This document shows, in pieces, positions 53,745 through 62,693 of a DNA stretch of 64,000 nucleotides. Made by a program: the position numbers and the translations under genes. The stretch is from [Clostridium] innocuum (GTDB lineage: Bacteria > Bacillota_I > Bacilli_A > Erysipelotrichales > Erysipelotrichaceae). The notes beneath the pieces were generated by a model that saw only the letters and a list, made by a program, of their open reading frames with translations, made no database searches and was not told the origin of the DNA. How positions within the stretch are numbered: position 1 is the stretch's first letter; each line of letters begins with the position of its first letter. The DNA lies in the NCBI GenBank assembly GCA_012317185.1, contig CP048838.1, forward strand, positions 1,550,001 through 1,614,000, written 5' to 3'.

Positions 53745-53786
53745 CCTGCGCAGCCAATGCGGAGGTAAGCACATAAAAATAAAATT

Positions 53787-53834
53787 AGACTTATCACAGC
53801 CAGGCATGAGGTCTGGTCTTGATAAGTCTTTTTT
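53787..53834 (+). terminator. Terminator after the aminotransferase-nucleotidyltransferase pair
   Basis: Perfect 10-bp stem AGACTTATCA / TGATAAGTCT with six Ts. Confidence 0.85.
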
Positions 53835-53902
53835 GTGCCGTATACCGGCAGCCTGATTTGAATATCGTGTACATGCTGGAAAGGCTTCTTTCAACGGCAT
53901 GC

Positions 53903-54502
53903 TTATTTCTTTCGCACATGAAGCTGATTATCCATAGGAATCGAGGCATCCTCCATATCCATATAATTCATATATGCGTAGGTGATGCTCAGCTTTTTTC
54001 CATGGAGCCTGCGATAGTATCGGATATAATCCATCGCGGACAGATCACTGGTAATATAATTCTTATAATGAAACAGCATCGACATTTCCAGCTTATCGCT
54101 TGCCTTATGCATGAAATCCACCAGCTCGCCACTTGTTTTCAATCCGGTATCCGGCAGTGTCAGCCCGACATCCCTGCTGAAGGTTTTCATATGCAGATAG
54201 ATGCTGTGATCATAATCGACATGCAGAAAATTACCGACACTCTCTGTGATACACTCCCGGTTTGTCTCCATTTTTACATTGGACAGCGGTGCAGCATAGC
54301 CTTGTGCACAGGCGATCGGTACGAGCAGATCCGCAGGCAGAAAGCCGATTTGCAGACTGTCATCCTCTTTGATGCGTACATCGATCAGCCACGCCAGATC
54401 ATCACTCATCAAGAGAAGCCGTTCTTCCTTTTCCGCAGCGTGTACGCCGCCCAGCTGCAGCAGCATGCAGATAACCAGCAGAATCGGCAGTTTATGCTTC
54501 AT
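53903..54502 (-). CDS. Secreted protein, possibly a distant LytR-CpsA-Psr relative
   Basis: A 199-aa protein with a signal peptide (MKHKLPILLVICMLLQLGG, likely cleaved after VHA). The mature part has LMSDDLAWLIDVRIKEDDSL then GFLPADLLVPI, which resembles the start of LCP domains (DxxxLxxI...SIPRD), but the arginine/aspartate catalytic set is missing. The end has DYIRYYRRLHGKKL. So it is either a degenerate LCP-like protein or an unrelated envelope protein. It is transcribed against its neighbours inside the aminophosphonate-like region. Confidence 0.6.
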   Translation of the reverse strand: MKHKLPILLVICMLLQLGGVHAAEKEERLLLMSDDLAWLIDVRIKEDDSLQIGFLPADLLVPIACAQGYAAPLSNVKMETNRECITESVGNFLHVDYDHSIYLHMKTFSRDVGLTLPDTGLKTSGELVDFMHKASDKLEMSMLFHYKNYITSDLSAMDYIRYYRRLHGKKLSITYAYMNYMDMEDASIPMDNQLHVRKK

Positions 54503-54686
54503 GAAACTCCTCCTTTCCTTTTTCTAGTATACGTCAGGGGAAAAAGGGTTATACAAAACTTGCAATATGTTCAAATAGCATTGGAATTGTTGCAAAATTG
54601 TAATAGTGAAATGCGAAAATAAGATTGAAATGTTTTCTTAATGTGATAAAATGGGTACTACATGAACAAAGATAGGGTTGAGGTGT

Positions 54687-55664
54687 ATGAAAAAGCTGAT
54701 TCTTGCCATGATTGTAATCACCATGGCTTTACTCGTAAGCATATCCAACGAACAGCATACGATTATCGTCTACTCCTCCATGGAACAATTCCGTGGAGAG
54801 GAGCTGCAGAAGCAGCTGAATGAAAAATTTCCGGATTTGCATGTGATGGTCATGTATGTATCCACCGCCAAGGCTGCGGCAAAGATATCTGTGGAGCAGG
54901 AACAAAGCGATGCGGATATCGTCGTTGGTCTGGAAACCTCCTACATGGAGAAAATTAAGGATCAGCTGGCGGATATCAAGGGAAAGAGCCGTCTGCAGTA
55001 TTTGAATGGTCTGGCACCCGAGGATCATGGCAACGCGTATGTGACCTGGGAACGGCAGGCAGGAGCCTTAATCATCAATACGGATGTCTTGAAAAAGCAT
55101 AAGCTCAGTGAACCGAAAACCTATGAGGATCTGCTGGATCGCAAATACTATAATCTGATTGCCATGCCTGATCCGAAATCCAGTGGCACCGGCTATTTCT
55201 TCTTCAAAAATCTGGTGAACACCATGGGAGAAGAAAAAGCACTGGCTTATATTGACAAGCTGGAATTCAATGTCAAGCAGTTTACGGAATCCGGCAGCGG
55301 ACCAATCAAGCTGCTCATTCAGGGTGAGATCGGCATTGGGCTGGGACTGACCTTTCAGGCGGTCAATCAGATTAACACCGGCTCTCCCTTTAAAATTATC
55401 TATCCAAAGGAAGGCTCCCCCTATTCTCTGACGGGCACCGGTCTGATGAAGCGTCATGCGGATGATCCCGATGTACAAAGGGTGTTTGATTTCATCATCA
55501 ACGATTTTCTGCTATATGATAAGGAGCATTTCTCACCGGAGGTTATCCTGCAAAATCAGAAGAATACGATACAAAATTATCCGACACACATCCCATATGC
55601 CGATATGAGCGGTATTGAGGACATACATGAAAAAGAAAGGCTGCTGGACTTATGGAAGTATTAG
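54687..55664 (+). CDS. ABC transporter substrate-binding protein, aminoethylphosphonate/iron type
   Basis: A 325-aa extracytoplasmic binding protein. It has a hydrophobic N-terminus (residues 2-20) without a lipobox Cys, then TIIVYSSMEQFRGEEL, ADIVVGLETSYME, NTDVLKKHKLSEPKTYEDLLD and MPDPKSSGTGYFF, the layout of AfuA/FutA and putative AEP-binding (PhnS-like) proteins. ATG 54687 has GAGG upstream. The ATPase gene overlaps its end, so it leads an ABC operon. Confidence 0.85.
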   Translation: MKKLILAMIVITMALLVSISNEQHTIIVYSSMEQFRGEELQKQLNEKFPDLHVMVMYVSTAKAAAKISVEQEQSDADIVVGLETSYMEKIKDQLADIKGKSRLQYLNGLAPEDHGNAYVTWERQAGALIINTDVLKKHKLSEPKTYEDLLDRKYYNLIAMPDPKSSGTGYFFFKNLVNTMGEEKALAYIDKLEFNVKQFTESGSGPIKLLIQGEIGIGLGLTFQAVNQINTGSPFKIIYPKEGSPYSLTGTGLMKRHADDPDVQRVFDFIINDFLLYDKEHFSPEVILQNQKNTIQNYPTHIPYADMSGIEDIHEKERLLDLWKY

Positions 55665-56437
55665 AAAAAGAGAAGCTGATCGTTCGCGATCTGTATAAAA
55701 ATTTTGATGGCAAGGATGTATTGAAAACGATATCCTTCACTGTGCATGAAGGGGAATTTCTGAGTGTGCTGGGACCCAGCGGCTGCGGCAAGACAACCCT
55801 TCTGCGAATCCTGATCGGACTGGAACAGCAAACCAAAGGGCAAATCCTGATGGACGGGGAGGATATTTCCCACCTCAAGCCGAGTGAGCGAAATATGGGA
55901 ATCATATTCCAAAACTATGCACTGTTTCCCAACATGACCGTATTGGAAAATGTGGAATATGCATTGAAGCTGCGCCCTGGAAAAAAAGCGGAAAGTCGAA
56001 AAATCGCCTTGCAGACACTGGATGCGATTGGAATGAGCGATCAGACTGAAAAACGTCCCTCCCAGTTATCCGGTGGACAGCAGCAGCGTGTGGCAATCGC
56101 AAGAACACTGGCGCTGAATCCGAAAATCATATTGCTGGATGAACCGATCAGCGCATTGGATGTGAGCATGCGCGAGGTCATGAAAAAGGAGCTGAAGGAC
56201 ATTCAGAGACGCTTTCATTCCACCATGATCTTTATTACCCATGAGCAGGAGGAGGCATTCTATCTGTCCGATCGCATCATGGTCATGAGTGAGGGAAATA
56301 TCGAGCAGATCGACACACCGCAAACTATCTACCACCATCCGGCCAACCGGTATATTCAGAGCTTTGTCAATGCACATCTGGACGGTAAGCTGGAAAGTCT
56401 GTGTAAATGTACAGGGAAACAGGTCTATGAGCAATAA
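55652..56437 (+). CDS. ABC transporter ATP-binding protein (PhnT/PotA-like)
   Basis: A 261-aa ATPase with Walker A GPSGCGKTT, Q-loop FQNYALFPNMTV, signature LSGGQQQRVAIART, Walker B IILLDEPISALD and H-loop THEQEEAF. It lacks the extra C-terminal TOBE domain of the longest members. It powers uptake with the permease encoded next. Start overlaps the binding-protein gene by 13 bases, and the permease start lies inside its 3' end. Confidence 0.93.
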   Translation: MEVLEKEKLIVRDLYKNFDGKDVLKTISFTVHEGEFLSVLGPSGCGKTTLLRILIGLEQQTKGQILMDGEDISHLKPSERNMGIIFQNYALFPNMTVLENVEYALKLRPGKKAESRKIALQTLDAIGMSDQTEKRPSQLSGGQQQRVAIARTLALNPKIILLDEPISALDVSMREVMKKELKDIQRRFHSTMIFITHEQEEAFYLSDRIMVMSEGNIEQIDTPQTIYHHPANRYIQSFVNAHLDGKLESLCKCTGKQVYEQ

Positions 56438-58013
56438 ACGCTATCAGGTCTCCCGTGTCCTTGTGGCCCTGTTTCTGTTTTTCTTTGTCATCTGTCCGCT
56501 GATCACCCTGCTGATACATATCGATATGAAAGATATTCAAAAGGTACTCACATCCCCGCAGTTTCAGCCAATGGTGATCAATTCCTTATGCACCACCATT
56601 CTGGCAACCCTGTTATCCGTATCGCTGGCCTTTGTCCTCGCCTGGTTTATGAACCGTTCCCATATCCGGCATCGCTCCGTTTTCACAATGCTGTTCACCC
56701 TGCCGATGCTCATTCCTTCCATATCACATGGGATGGGGCTGGTTCTGCTGTTCGGAGATAACGGCATCATATCCAATCTGCTGCACATGAGGTTTTTCCT
56801 ATACGGCTATGTCGGTATTATTTTAGGCTCCATTCTGTATTCCTTTCCGGTTGCCTTTCTAATGCTGAACGATACCTTTCAATATGAGGACTACACGACC
56901 TATGAGGCTGCCAGCGTGCTTGGCTTATCCAAGCGCCAGCAGTTCTTCACCATTACGCTGCCCAATATCAAGGGCCCGCTGATCAGCGTTATATTTTCTG
57001 TCTTCACGATGATATTCACCGACTACGGTGTACCGCTTGTCGTCGGTGGGAAATCCATCACTCTTCCGGTATATATGTATCGTGAGGTCATCGGACTGCT
57101 TGATTTTTCGAAGGGAGCCATCATCGGAATCCTGCTGCTGATTCCTGCAGTTATCGCCTTTGTGCTTGATTTGAGAAATGAAAACAAGAGCAGCAGCTCC
57201 ACGGTTACGCGCTCCTATCAGATTGCGCCGAATGCGAAGCGTGACCGCATCGCCTATATCGTATGCATTGCCACGGTTGTTTTTCTCTCTTTGCCGCTGA
57301 TCACCTTTGCCGTGCTTTCCTTTGTCCGTCATTATCCAACCGATCTTTCCCTGACACTGGACAATATTACGCAGGCGATGGATCTGGGAGTACGCATGTA
57401 TTTGAAAAATTCATTGGCGATTGCAATGCTGACCTCTATGATCGGCGTCTGTCTGACCTATTTAACAGCCTTTATGACAGCCCGTAATGCATCACAGCTA
57501 TCCAGTCGTGTTTTGCATCTGGTGTCCATGATATCCCTAGCCATACCCGGCGTCGTTCTCGGTCTGAGCTATGTGCTCTTTTACAAGGGAAGCTTTCTGT
57601 ATGGCGGCATTGCAATTCTGGTGCTCGTCAACATCACGCATTTCTTTGCCAATCCTTATCTGATGGCATACAATTCGCTCCAGCAGTTTCACAGCAATCT
57701 GGAGGATATCTCCACAGCGATGGGCATTTCCCGTTTCCGTATGCTGAAGGATGTCTACATTCCCTGCACAAAGGGAACCATTGTAGAGATGTTCAGCTAT
57801 CTGTTCGTCAATTCCATGGTGACGATATCCGCAGTATCCTTTCTGGCCAATTTTCGCAACATGCCGCTTTCGCTGCTGATACCGCAATTTGATTCGCAGT
57901 CACTGATCGAGGCAACCGCCTTTATCTCTGTTGTGATTTTACTTGTCAATCTGATTGTGAAGCTGCTTGTATATGTGGTGAAAAGAAAGCTGATCAAGGA
58001 TCATGAGGCTTAG
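56427..58013 (+). CDS. ABC transporter permease with two fused transmembrane domains
   Basis: A 528-aa permease with about twelve helices: two binding-protein-dependent domains in one chain, as in FbpB/PhnU-type iron and 2-aminoethylphosphonate importers. EAA-loop motifs are visible in both halves (YEAASVLGLSKRQQFFTITL and ISTAMGISRFRMLKDVYIP). ATG 56427 overlaps the ATPase gene. The ligand is inferred as an aminophosphonate because flanking genes encode an AEP-type transaminase and LicC/PntC-like enzymes. Confidence 0.88.
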   Translation: MSNKRYQVSRVLVALFLFFFVICPLITLLIHIDMKDIQKVLTSPQFQPMVINSLCTTILATLLSVSLAFVLAWFMNRSHIRHRSVFTMLFTLPMLIPSISHGMGLVLLFGDNGIISNLLHMRFFLYGYVGIILGSILYSFPVAFLMLNDTFQYEDYTTYEAASVLGLSKRQQFFTITLPNIKGPLISVIFSVFTMIFTDYGVPLVVGGKSITLPVYMYREVIGLLDFSKGAIIGILLLIPAVIAFVLDLRNENKSSSSTVTRSYQIAPNAKRDRIAYIVCIATVVFLSLPLITFAVLSFVRHYPTDLSLTLDNITQAMDLGVRMYLKNSLAIAMLTSMIGVCLTYLTAFMTARNASQLSSRVLHLVSMISLAIPGVVLGLSYVLFYKGSFLYGGIAILVLVNITHFFANPYLMAYNSLQQFHSNLEDISTAMGISRFRMLKDVYIPCTKGTIVEMFSYLFVNSMVTISAVSFLANFRNMPLSLLIPQFDSQSLIEATAFISVVILLVNLIVKLLVYVVKRKLIKDHEA

Positions 58014-58103
58014 CGGGAGGCTTTCTCCTGTGTATTTCGAGTATTTGCAAAACCGCTGTACTCTGCTATAATGATAAAAGCGCTGTAAAGAGGAGATAAG
58101 TAT

Positions 58104-59012
58104 ATGAACCTTACATTAAATCAGTTTGAAACCCTTGTGTATATCGAACGCCATCAAAACGACAAATGCACCCAGAGAAGACTGGCAAAAAAGCTGGATC
58201 TTTCTCTCGGTGTCATCAATAAAACCCTGACGGAGCTGCAGGACAGCGAGGTGATCAAAACCAGAGGCAGCTCTATGTACGATGTTACCCTCAAGGGCTA
58301 CGAGGTACTGGAGCCCTATCGCGTGAAGAAGGCGATCTTTCTTGCGGCCGGCTTTGGATCCCGCATGGTTCCGATCACCTTAAATACACCCAAGCCACTT
58401 GTTCTGGTACATGGAAAGCGCATCATAGAAACCCTGCTAGATGCTGTCGTGGCTGCAGGGATCGAGGATATCACAATTGTGCGCGGCTATCTGGGAGAGC
58501 AGTTTGACGTACTCCTGCACAAATATCCGAAAATCAAATTCATTGAGAATCCTCTGTTTAACGAAACCAATAATATTTCCAGTGCCTATCTGATTAAGGA
58601 TATGATGTGCAATGCCTATGTGCTGGAAAGCGATCTGTTGCTGTACAATCCGGAAATTATTCGTAAATATGAATATACGACGAATTACTGCGGTATTAAA
58701 ATGGACGTTACCGATGACTGGTGCTTCTATACCCGAAAGGGCTATATCAGCAGACTTGCCGTAGGTGGCAAGGACTGTCATCAGATGGTGGGAATCTCCT
58801 TCTGGAATAAGGAAGATGGAGAGAAAATGGCGAAGGATATCGAAGAGGTGTTTAAAATGCCGGGCGGTAAGGAAAAGTATTGGGATGAGGTGGCATTGCG
58901 TGAAAAGCTGTCCAATCACAAGGTCATAGTAAAGCCGGTCCGTAAGGAGGATATCGTGGAAATCGACACGTTCAAGGAATTGAAGCAGATCGATCCCATC
59001 TATAATGTTTAA
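58104..59012 (+). CDS. HTH-fused LicC/PntC-like cytidylyltransferase
   Basis: A 302-aa protein. Residues 1-70 form a winged helix (FETLVYIERHQ, KKLDLSLGVINKTLTELQ), and from residue 74 a nucleotidyltransferase domain KKAIFLAAGFGSRMVPITL with TPKPLVLVHG, NPLFNETNNISSAYLI and VGISFWNKEDGEK, close to LicC (CTP:phosphocholine) and PntC (CTP:2-aminoethylphosphonate) enzymes. The HTH may regulate the adjacent ABC operon or the enzyme's own gene. It follows the permease by 90 bases. The final substrate is inferred. Confidence 0.82.
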   Translation: MNLTLNQFETLVYIERHQNDKCTQRRLAKKLDLSLGVINKTLTELQDSEVIKTRGSSMYDVTLKGYEVLEPYRVKKAIFLAAGFGSRMVPITLNTPKPLVLVHGKRIIETLLDAVVAAGIEDITIVRGYLGEQFDVLLHKYPKIKFIENPLFNETNNISSAYLIKDMMCNAYVLESDLLLYNPEIIRKYEYTTNYCGIKMDVTDDWCFYTRKGYISRLAVGGKDCHQMVGISFWNKEDGEKMAKDIEEVFKMPGGKEKYWDEVALREKLSNHKVIVKPVRKEDIVEIDTFKELKQIDPIYNV

Positions 59013-59226
59013 CAAGGAATTTCACCAGGTAAAAAGCTTTCATTACGGAAAGAGATGCAGGAGGCTATTTCATGCATCTGGAATAAGATGGAGCCACAAT
59101 CGTCTTATGCGTAAAAAGCCTTACCGAGGAACTTCCTTTTTCTCTGTTTCGGATAGAACAAGGAATATCCTGTGCATGGGCGCTGTAAAGCTGGACAGGA
59201 TATAAAAGAGGAAAGGCTGTGTGCAA

Positions 59227-59499
59227 ATGAATCCAAAAATCTATGAATTTGATGCCGTGCTGCAAAAGGTTGATGGTATCGATGGTGCCTATATCGAGTT
59301 TCCGTGGGATGTAAAAGAAGAATTTCAAAAGGGGAGGGTCTACGTACATGCGACATTTGACAATGTGGCGTATGATGGCTCCCTTGTCCGCATGAAGACT
59401 GTCCGCCATATTTTAGGTGTGCGCAAGGATATCCGCGCTAAAATAGGGAAGCAGCCGGGAGACAGCATTCATGTTACCATACAGGAAAGAAGCCGCTGA
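59227..59499 (+). CDS. DUF1905-domain protein
   Basis: A 90-aa single beta-barrel domain of the DUF1905 family: FDAVLQKVDGIDGAYIEFP, then GRVYVHATFDN and MKTVRHILGVRKDIRAKIGK followed by PGDSIHVTIQ. The function is unknown; the domain often stands alone or is fused to YdeI-like domains. ATG 59227; a GTG at 59221 is a possible start with a GAGGA site eight bases before. Its stop lies in a terminator hairpin. Confidence 0.78.
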   Translation: MNPKIYEFDAVLQKVDGIDGAYIEFPWDVKEEFQKGRVYVHATFDNVAYDGSLVRMKTVRHILGVRKDIRAKIGKQPGDSIHVTIQERSR

Positions 59500-59524
59500 G
59501 GAAGCAGATTCCAAAGCGGCTTTT
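59491..59524 (+). terminator. Terminator after DUF1905 gene
   Basis: Stem AGCCGCT / AGCGGCT followed by TTTTAT. It also overlaps the end of the convergent peptidase gene. Confidence 0.7.
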
Positions 59525-60215
59525 ATACGTATTCATCTACCGGGGCATAGCGTATCCGCTGCTGTGCTGTGGGGATACCTCCGTATACAGTGTGCCATTG
59601 TCCGTTTTCCAACACCTCATATTGGGCAAAGGCACAGGGAAGCCCGTTCGCATGCAGAAAATCAGCACTGTCCATGAGCTGGAAATGAAGATGGGGGAAC
59701 ATGGAATTGCCACTGTGTCCGATGCTGCCGATAAAATCTCCTGCTTTGACATACTGTCCAACAGCCACCGCAATCGAATTCGGCTGCAGGTGACAGAAGG
59801 CGGCATAAATCGTATCTGTATACTGGATTATTACGGCATTTCCGCTGATTTCACATATTTCTTGGTTCTGCCTGCGACGACTGTTTTTAAAAGCCATCAG
59901 GGCATCAGAGAAAAACCAGGCGCGTTTTCTTTCTCTGCAGCCATCCATCACATATACAACCCTTCCATCACATGGGGCATACACAGGCAATCCATAGCAA
60001 TAGCACGAAGATAATGCGACACCGAATAACAGATACGAAAGGACATGGGAGCGATAGCAGGGATGTCCTCTTTTTTTCCAGTTCAGCTGCAGAAAGTCAT
60101 AGGCGTATCTGGTACCCAGCGCATTTGTGCCATGACTGGGGATGCGGCTTCCCGGTGTATTGGGCGTATTCCATTCGCCAATTAACGGAAAACGCATAAG
60201 AATCGGCTTATTCAT
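59523..60215 (-). CDS. M23 (LytM-type) peptidase-like protein
   Basis: A 230-aa protein with the LytM/M23 fold. It has SHGTNALGTRYAYDF near residue 28 (first His), a middle VYAPCDGRVVYV beta strand, GNAVIIQ, FCHLQPNSIAV, GQYVKAGDFIGSIGHSGNS and the zinc motif HLHFQLMD. No signal peptide is seen and the chain starts MNKPILMRF, so export is unclear. The start at 60215 overlaps the end of the tetR gene and has no good ribosome site, indicating translational coupling. Confidence 0.78.
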   Translation of the reverse strand: MNKPILMRFPLIGEWNTPNTPGSRIPSHGTNALGTRYAYDFLQLNWKKRGHPCYRSHVLSYLLFGVALSSCYCYGLPVYAPCDGRVVYVMDGCRERKRAWFFSDALMAFKNSRRRQNQEICEISGNAVIIQYTDTIYAAFCHLQPNSIAVAVGQYVKAGDFIGSIGHSGNSMFPHLHFQLMDSADFLHANGLPCAFAQYEVLENGQWHTVYGGIPTAQQRIRYAPVDEYV

Positions 60216-60867
60216 TGCAGGCATGGGGAGCTTCGGCTGCACCGTCCTTATACATAAGTCTGCGCAGACCCTCGAAAAATACATGTAAATCCTCTTCGAC
60301 GGAAGAAAAGCTGAGCTCTTCCTTTTGCATTGTTCTGATTTTTTCCAGCATCAGATCACCAAACCCTTTACAGGAGCAATAGAGAATCTGCATACATGCG
60401 GCTTCCTCCAGCTGCGATATAAACAGACTGTGATCATATTGTTCAAACAAATCGGTACAGTCCTTCGTCCTGCACTTTTTCAGCCTTTGTTGCAGGTCTT
60501 CATCAAATATCCGGATATCCATGCTCGCATACATTTTGAAAAAATCGAATACCCATGGATATGCATACAGCAGGCGCAGCTGTAACCGATATGCACCATG
60601 AAGCCGTTTGATTACATCCGGCTCTGTACAATCCAGCTGTCTGTAATACTCCTTATTGAGCAGGTCGAAGAAGTATTCGTAAACGAAGAGAAACAGCTGC
60701 TGTTTATTACCAACATAGTGAAACATAAGCGGCTTGGAAAGTCCGGCTTCCTTTGCGATTCTGTTTGTAGAAGCCTGCTCATAGCCGTACTCTGCGAATT
60801 CTCTCAATGCAGCGTTCAACAGTGCTGCTTTTCGCTGTTCCTGAAGCTGTGGCGTTATTGCGGACAT
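60208..60867 (-). CDS. TetR-family transcriptional regulator
   Basis: A 219-aa regulator with an N-terminal TetR helix-turn-helix (ALLNAALREFAEYGYEQAST then NRIAKEAGLSKPLMFHYVGN) and an unrecognised helical ligand domain rich in Phe/Tyr. It forms an operon with the M23 peptidase gene. Two CTAATAGGTCAATA direct repeats surround the promoter at 60891-60939, one on the -35 box and one after the -10 box, which fits self-repression. Confidence 0.9.
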   Translation of the reverse strand: MSAITPQLQEQRKAALLNAALREFAEYGYEQASTNRIAKEAGLSKPLMFHYVGNKQQLFLFVYEYFFDLLNKEYYRQLDCTEPDVIKRLHGAYRLQLRLLYAYPWVFDFFKMYASMDIRIFDEDLQQRLKKCRTKDCTDLFEQYDHSLFISQLEEAACMQILYCSCKGFGDLMLEKIRTMQKEELSFSSVEEDLHVFFEGLRRLMYKDGAAEAPHACNE

Positions 60868-60890
60868 ATATATCCTCCTTATCTGTTTTT

Positions 60891-60939
60891 ACCTAATAGG
60901 TCAATAACAGTATACCATCGTTTATCTAATAGGTCAATA
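60891..60939 (-). promoter_or_regulatory. tetR promoter with paired operators
   Basis: Minus-strand TTGACC (60932-60937), 17-bp spacer, TATACT (60909-60914). ACCTAATAGGT at 60891-60901 is a perfect 11-bp palindrome; ATCTAATAGGT at 60924-60934 is a near copy, 33 bp away. Confidence 0.65.
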
Positions 60940-61011
60940 CATGCTGCTTTATCCTACAAAATACGTGTTGCTTTATATAATTGAAATCACTATAAAAAAA
61001 GCGTTTCAACA

Positions 61012-61125
61012 CGAGTTCTTTCTCACTTTAGGGTGTATGCAAAAGGAAGACTTTCTTCTATTGATAACTACAATAGTTTGGAAGTCTCCCTGTTTTAAGT
61101 TTGCCTACCATCGAGTAGAACCTCG
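61012..61125. repeat. ~110-nt palindromic repeat, copy C
   Basis: Ends CGAGTTCT / AGAACCTCG, inner stem GGAAGACTT / AAGTCTCC and CTATTG / CAATAG, sharing GGTGTATGCAAAAGG with copy A. It sits between the tetR promoter and the convergent XRE gene end. Confidence 0.7.
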
Positions 61126-61182
61126 ACACGAAATACTGTGGAAAAGCTTCTGTCACCTTGCTTTTAAAAAAAATAAACGATA

Positions 61183-61401
61183 TCATGCTTCATCGAAATA
61201 AAACAGGTCTTCAAATTTCTGCTCGAGGGCAATACACAGGATGAGAGCAAGCTTGGCGGTCGGATTGAACTGGCCTGTCTCAATGGAGCTGATGGTGTTG
61301 CGCGAAACACCGACAAGCTCTGCCAGCTGTGTCTGAGATAGGTGCATAGCGGTACGGGCCTGCTTCAGCCGGTTGCGTAGAATCAGTTCTTCCTTCAGCA
61401 T
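61183..61401 (-). CDS. Small XRE (Cro/CI-type) HTH regulator
   Basis: A 72-aa DNA-binding protein, essentially one HTH_3 domain: LKQARTAMHLSQTQLAELVG followed by VSRNTISSIETGQFNPTAKLA. It resembles regulators of the YozG type. ATG at 61401 has GGAAG six bases upstream and overlaps the end of the membrane-protein gene; GTG 61413 is an alternative. It probably binds the paired palindromes before the operon. Confidence 0.88.
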   Translation of the reverse strand: MLKEELILRNRLKQARTAMHLSQTQLAELVGVSRNTISSIETGQFNPTAKLALILCIALEQKFEDLFYFDEA

Positions 61402-61715
61402 AACAGCTTCCACAGAAACAGAACGAGGAACATGAGAAACAGTGCAGTATAAAAAATGGAAAGAAATAGCTCATGCCGTTTTTTCATGAGGCGGTATTTC
61501 ATAAGGAACAGTGTGCTTAGTATGCCGAAATAGATCAGCCAGCTTTCCATACTGACCTGTCCGGTTACAGCGACCTCCATGACTGCGACAAAGCAGCATA
61601 GCAGCATGCCGACCTGTGCTGCGATTCTGCTTGCTTTTTCAAGACTTTGCAGCTCTATAATATCCATGCCTTTGTTTTCATTTCTGCTCCTTGCGAGGAT
61701 CTCTTCTTTATTCAT
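61395..61715 (-). CDS. Small membrane protein (DUF6442-like)
   Basis: A 106-aa protein starting MNKEEILARSRNENKGMDII, as in DUF6442 proteins, which are often encoded next to an XRE regulator. It has three or four membrane helices (about 32-50, 57-75 and 87-105). I chose ATG 61715 because the promoter and operators lie at 61736-61784; the longer open frame to 61835 would start upstream of that promoter. Function unknown. Confidence 0.75.
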   Translation of the reverse strand: MNKEEILARSRNENKGMDIIELQSLEKASRIAAQVGMLLCCFVAVMEVAVTGQVSMESWLIYFGILSTLFLMKYRLMKKRHELFLSIFYTALFLMFLVLFLWKLLC

Positions 61716-61735
61716 AGGGTATTCCGCCTTTCTTG

Positions 61736-61784
61736 CCAAGTACACTTGGTAACTTAAGTATATCATACCAAGTGTACTTGGCAA
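61736..61784 (-). promoter_or_regulatory. Promoter with two CCAAGT-N2-ACTTGG palindromes
   Basis: Near-palindromes CCAAGTACACTTGG (61736-61749) and CCAAGTGTACTTGG (61768-61781) are 32 bp apart and are exact reverse complements of each other. Minus-strand TTGCCA (61779-61784), 16-bp spacer, TATACT (61757-61762) lies between them. Likely operators of the XRE protein encoded in the operon. Confidence 0.7.
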
Positions 61785-61910
61785 TATGAATGACAAGTTT
61801 TCTTGGTATTTTTTATCTTCATTGTTTTTCTGCAATAATTCTGCTAGAATGCAGATAGAGAATTCATGTTGTTTTTACGATAAGGAATATACATGAATAA
61901 GGAGGCACCT

Positions 61911-62693
61911 ATGAACTATTACGATCAGCATGTCCATTCCAGTTTTTCCTTTGATTCACAAACAGAGCTGTCTGACTATCTGAAGCATGCGGATGGTTGC
62001 TTTGTGACTACCGAGCACGTGGATTTGGAAAATTCCGCCAACCATTTCATGGATAGCTGGATGGACTATGACCGCTATTCTTTATATCTTGAGAATTTGC
62101 AGAAAAATACAGACATCCGACTTCTGAAAGGTGTGGAAATCGGCTGGCTCAGAAAACATCATGGACGGCTTATGGCCTGGCTGCAATGCAAGCAATTTGA
62201 TATTATCCTGCTCAGTATACATCAGAACGGAATCTTTGATTATATGGATGAGGAAGCTAAAAAGCATGATATCATCTATATTCTGCGTTCTTATTTCCAG
62301 CAGATGCTCGATGCGCTGCGCAGTGGTATTCCAGCCAATGTTCTCAGTCATTTTGATTATGTCAGTCGCATACAGGATGTTGATACCGATACATTTCTCA
62401 CCATTGCACATCCGTATATGGAGAAAATATTTCCGGAAATGATTAAGCGTGGCATTGCCCTGGAGCTGAATACCCGCAGTATGTTTCAGTATGGACAGCT
62501 GCCTTTATATGAAATCGTGGTGGACTGGTATATACAGATGGGAGGAAGGATGTTTACCATGAGCTCGGACGCGCACAAAGCGCAAGCCTATGCCTACCAT
62601 TTTGATGAGGGAAAGGAATTTCTGCGGCGGCATGATATTTCAAAGCTGACAGTCTTTCAGGAAGGAAAGCCGATTGAAATTGCGTGGGAATAA
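61911..62693 (+). CDS. PHP-domain histidinol-phosphatase-like protein
   Basis: A 260-aa PHP phosphoesterase. Metal ligands are visible in YDQHVHSSFS (H7, H9), TTEHVDL, KGVEIGW, LLSIHQNG, NVLSHFDYVSR and SSDAHKA. It matches HisK-type histidinol phosphatases, the last-but-one step of histidine synthesis, but no other his genes are here, so the substrate may differ. ATG 61911 follows AAGGAGG by six bases; ATG 61893 would place this site inside the gene. Confidence 0.85.
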   Translation: MNYYDQHVHSSFSFDSQTELSDYLKHADGCFVTTEHVDLENSANHFMDSWMDYDRYSLYLENLQKNTDIRLLKGVEIGWLRKHHGRLMAWLQCKQFDIILLSIHQNGIFDYMDEEAKKHDIIYILRSYFQQMLDALRSGIPANVLSHFDYVSRIQDVDTDTFLTIAHPYMEKIFPEMIKRGIALELNTRSMFQYGQLPLYEIVVDWYIQMGGRMFTMSSDAHKAQAYAYHFDEGKEFLRRHDISKLTVFQEGKPIEIAWE

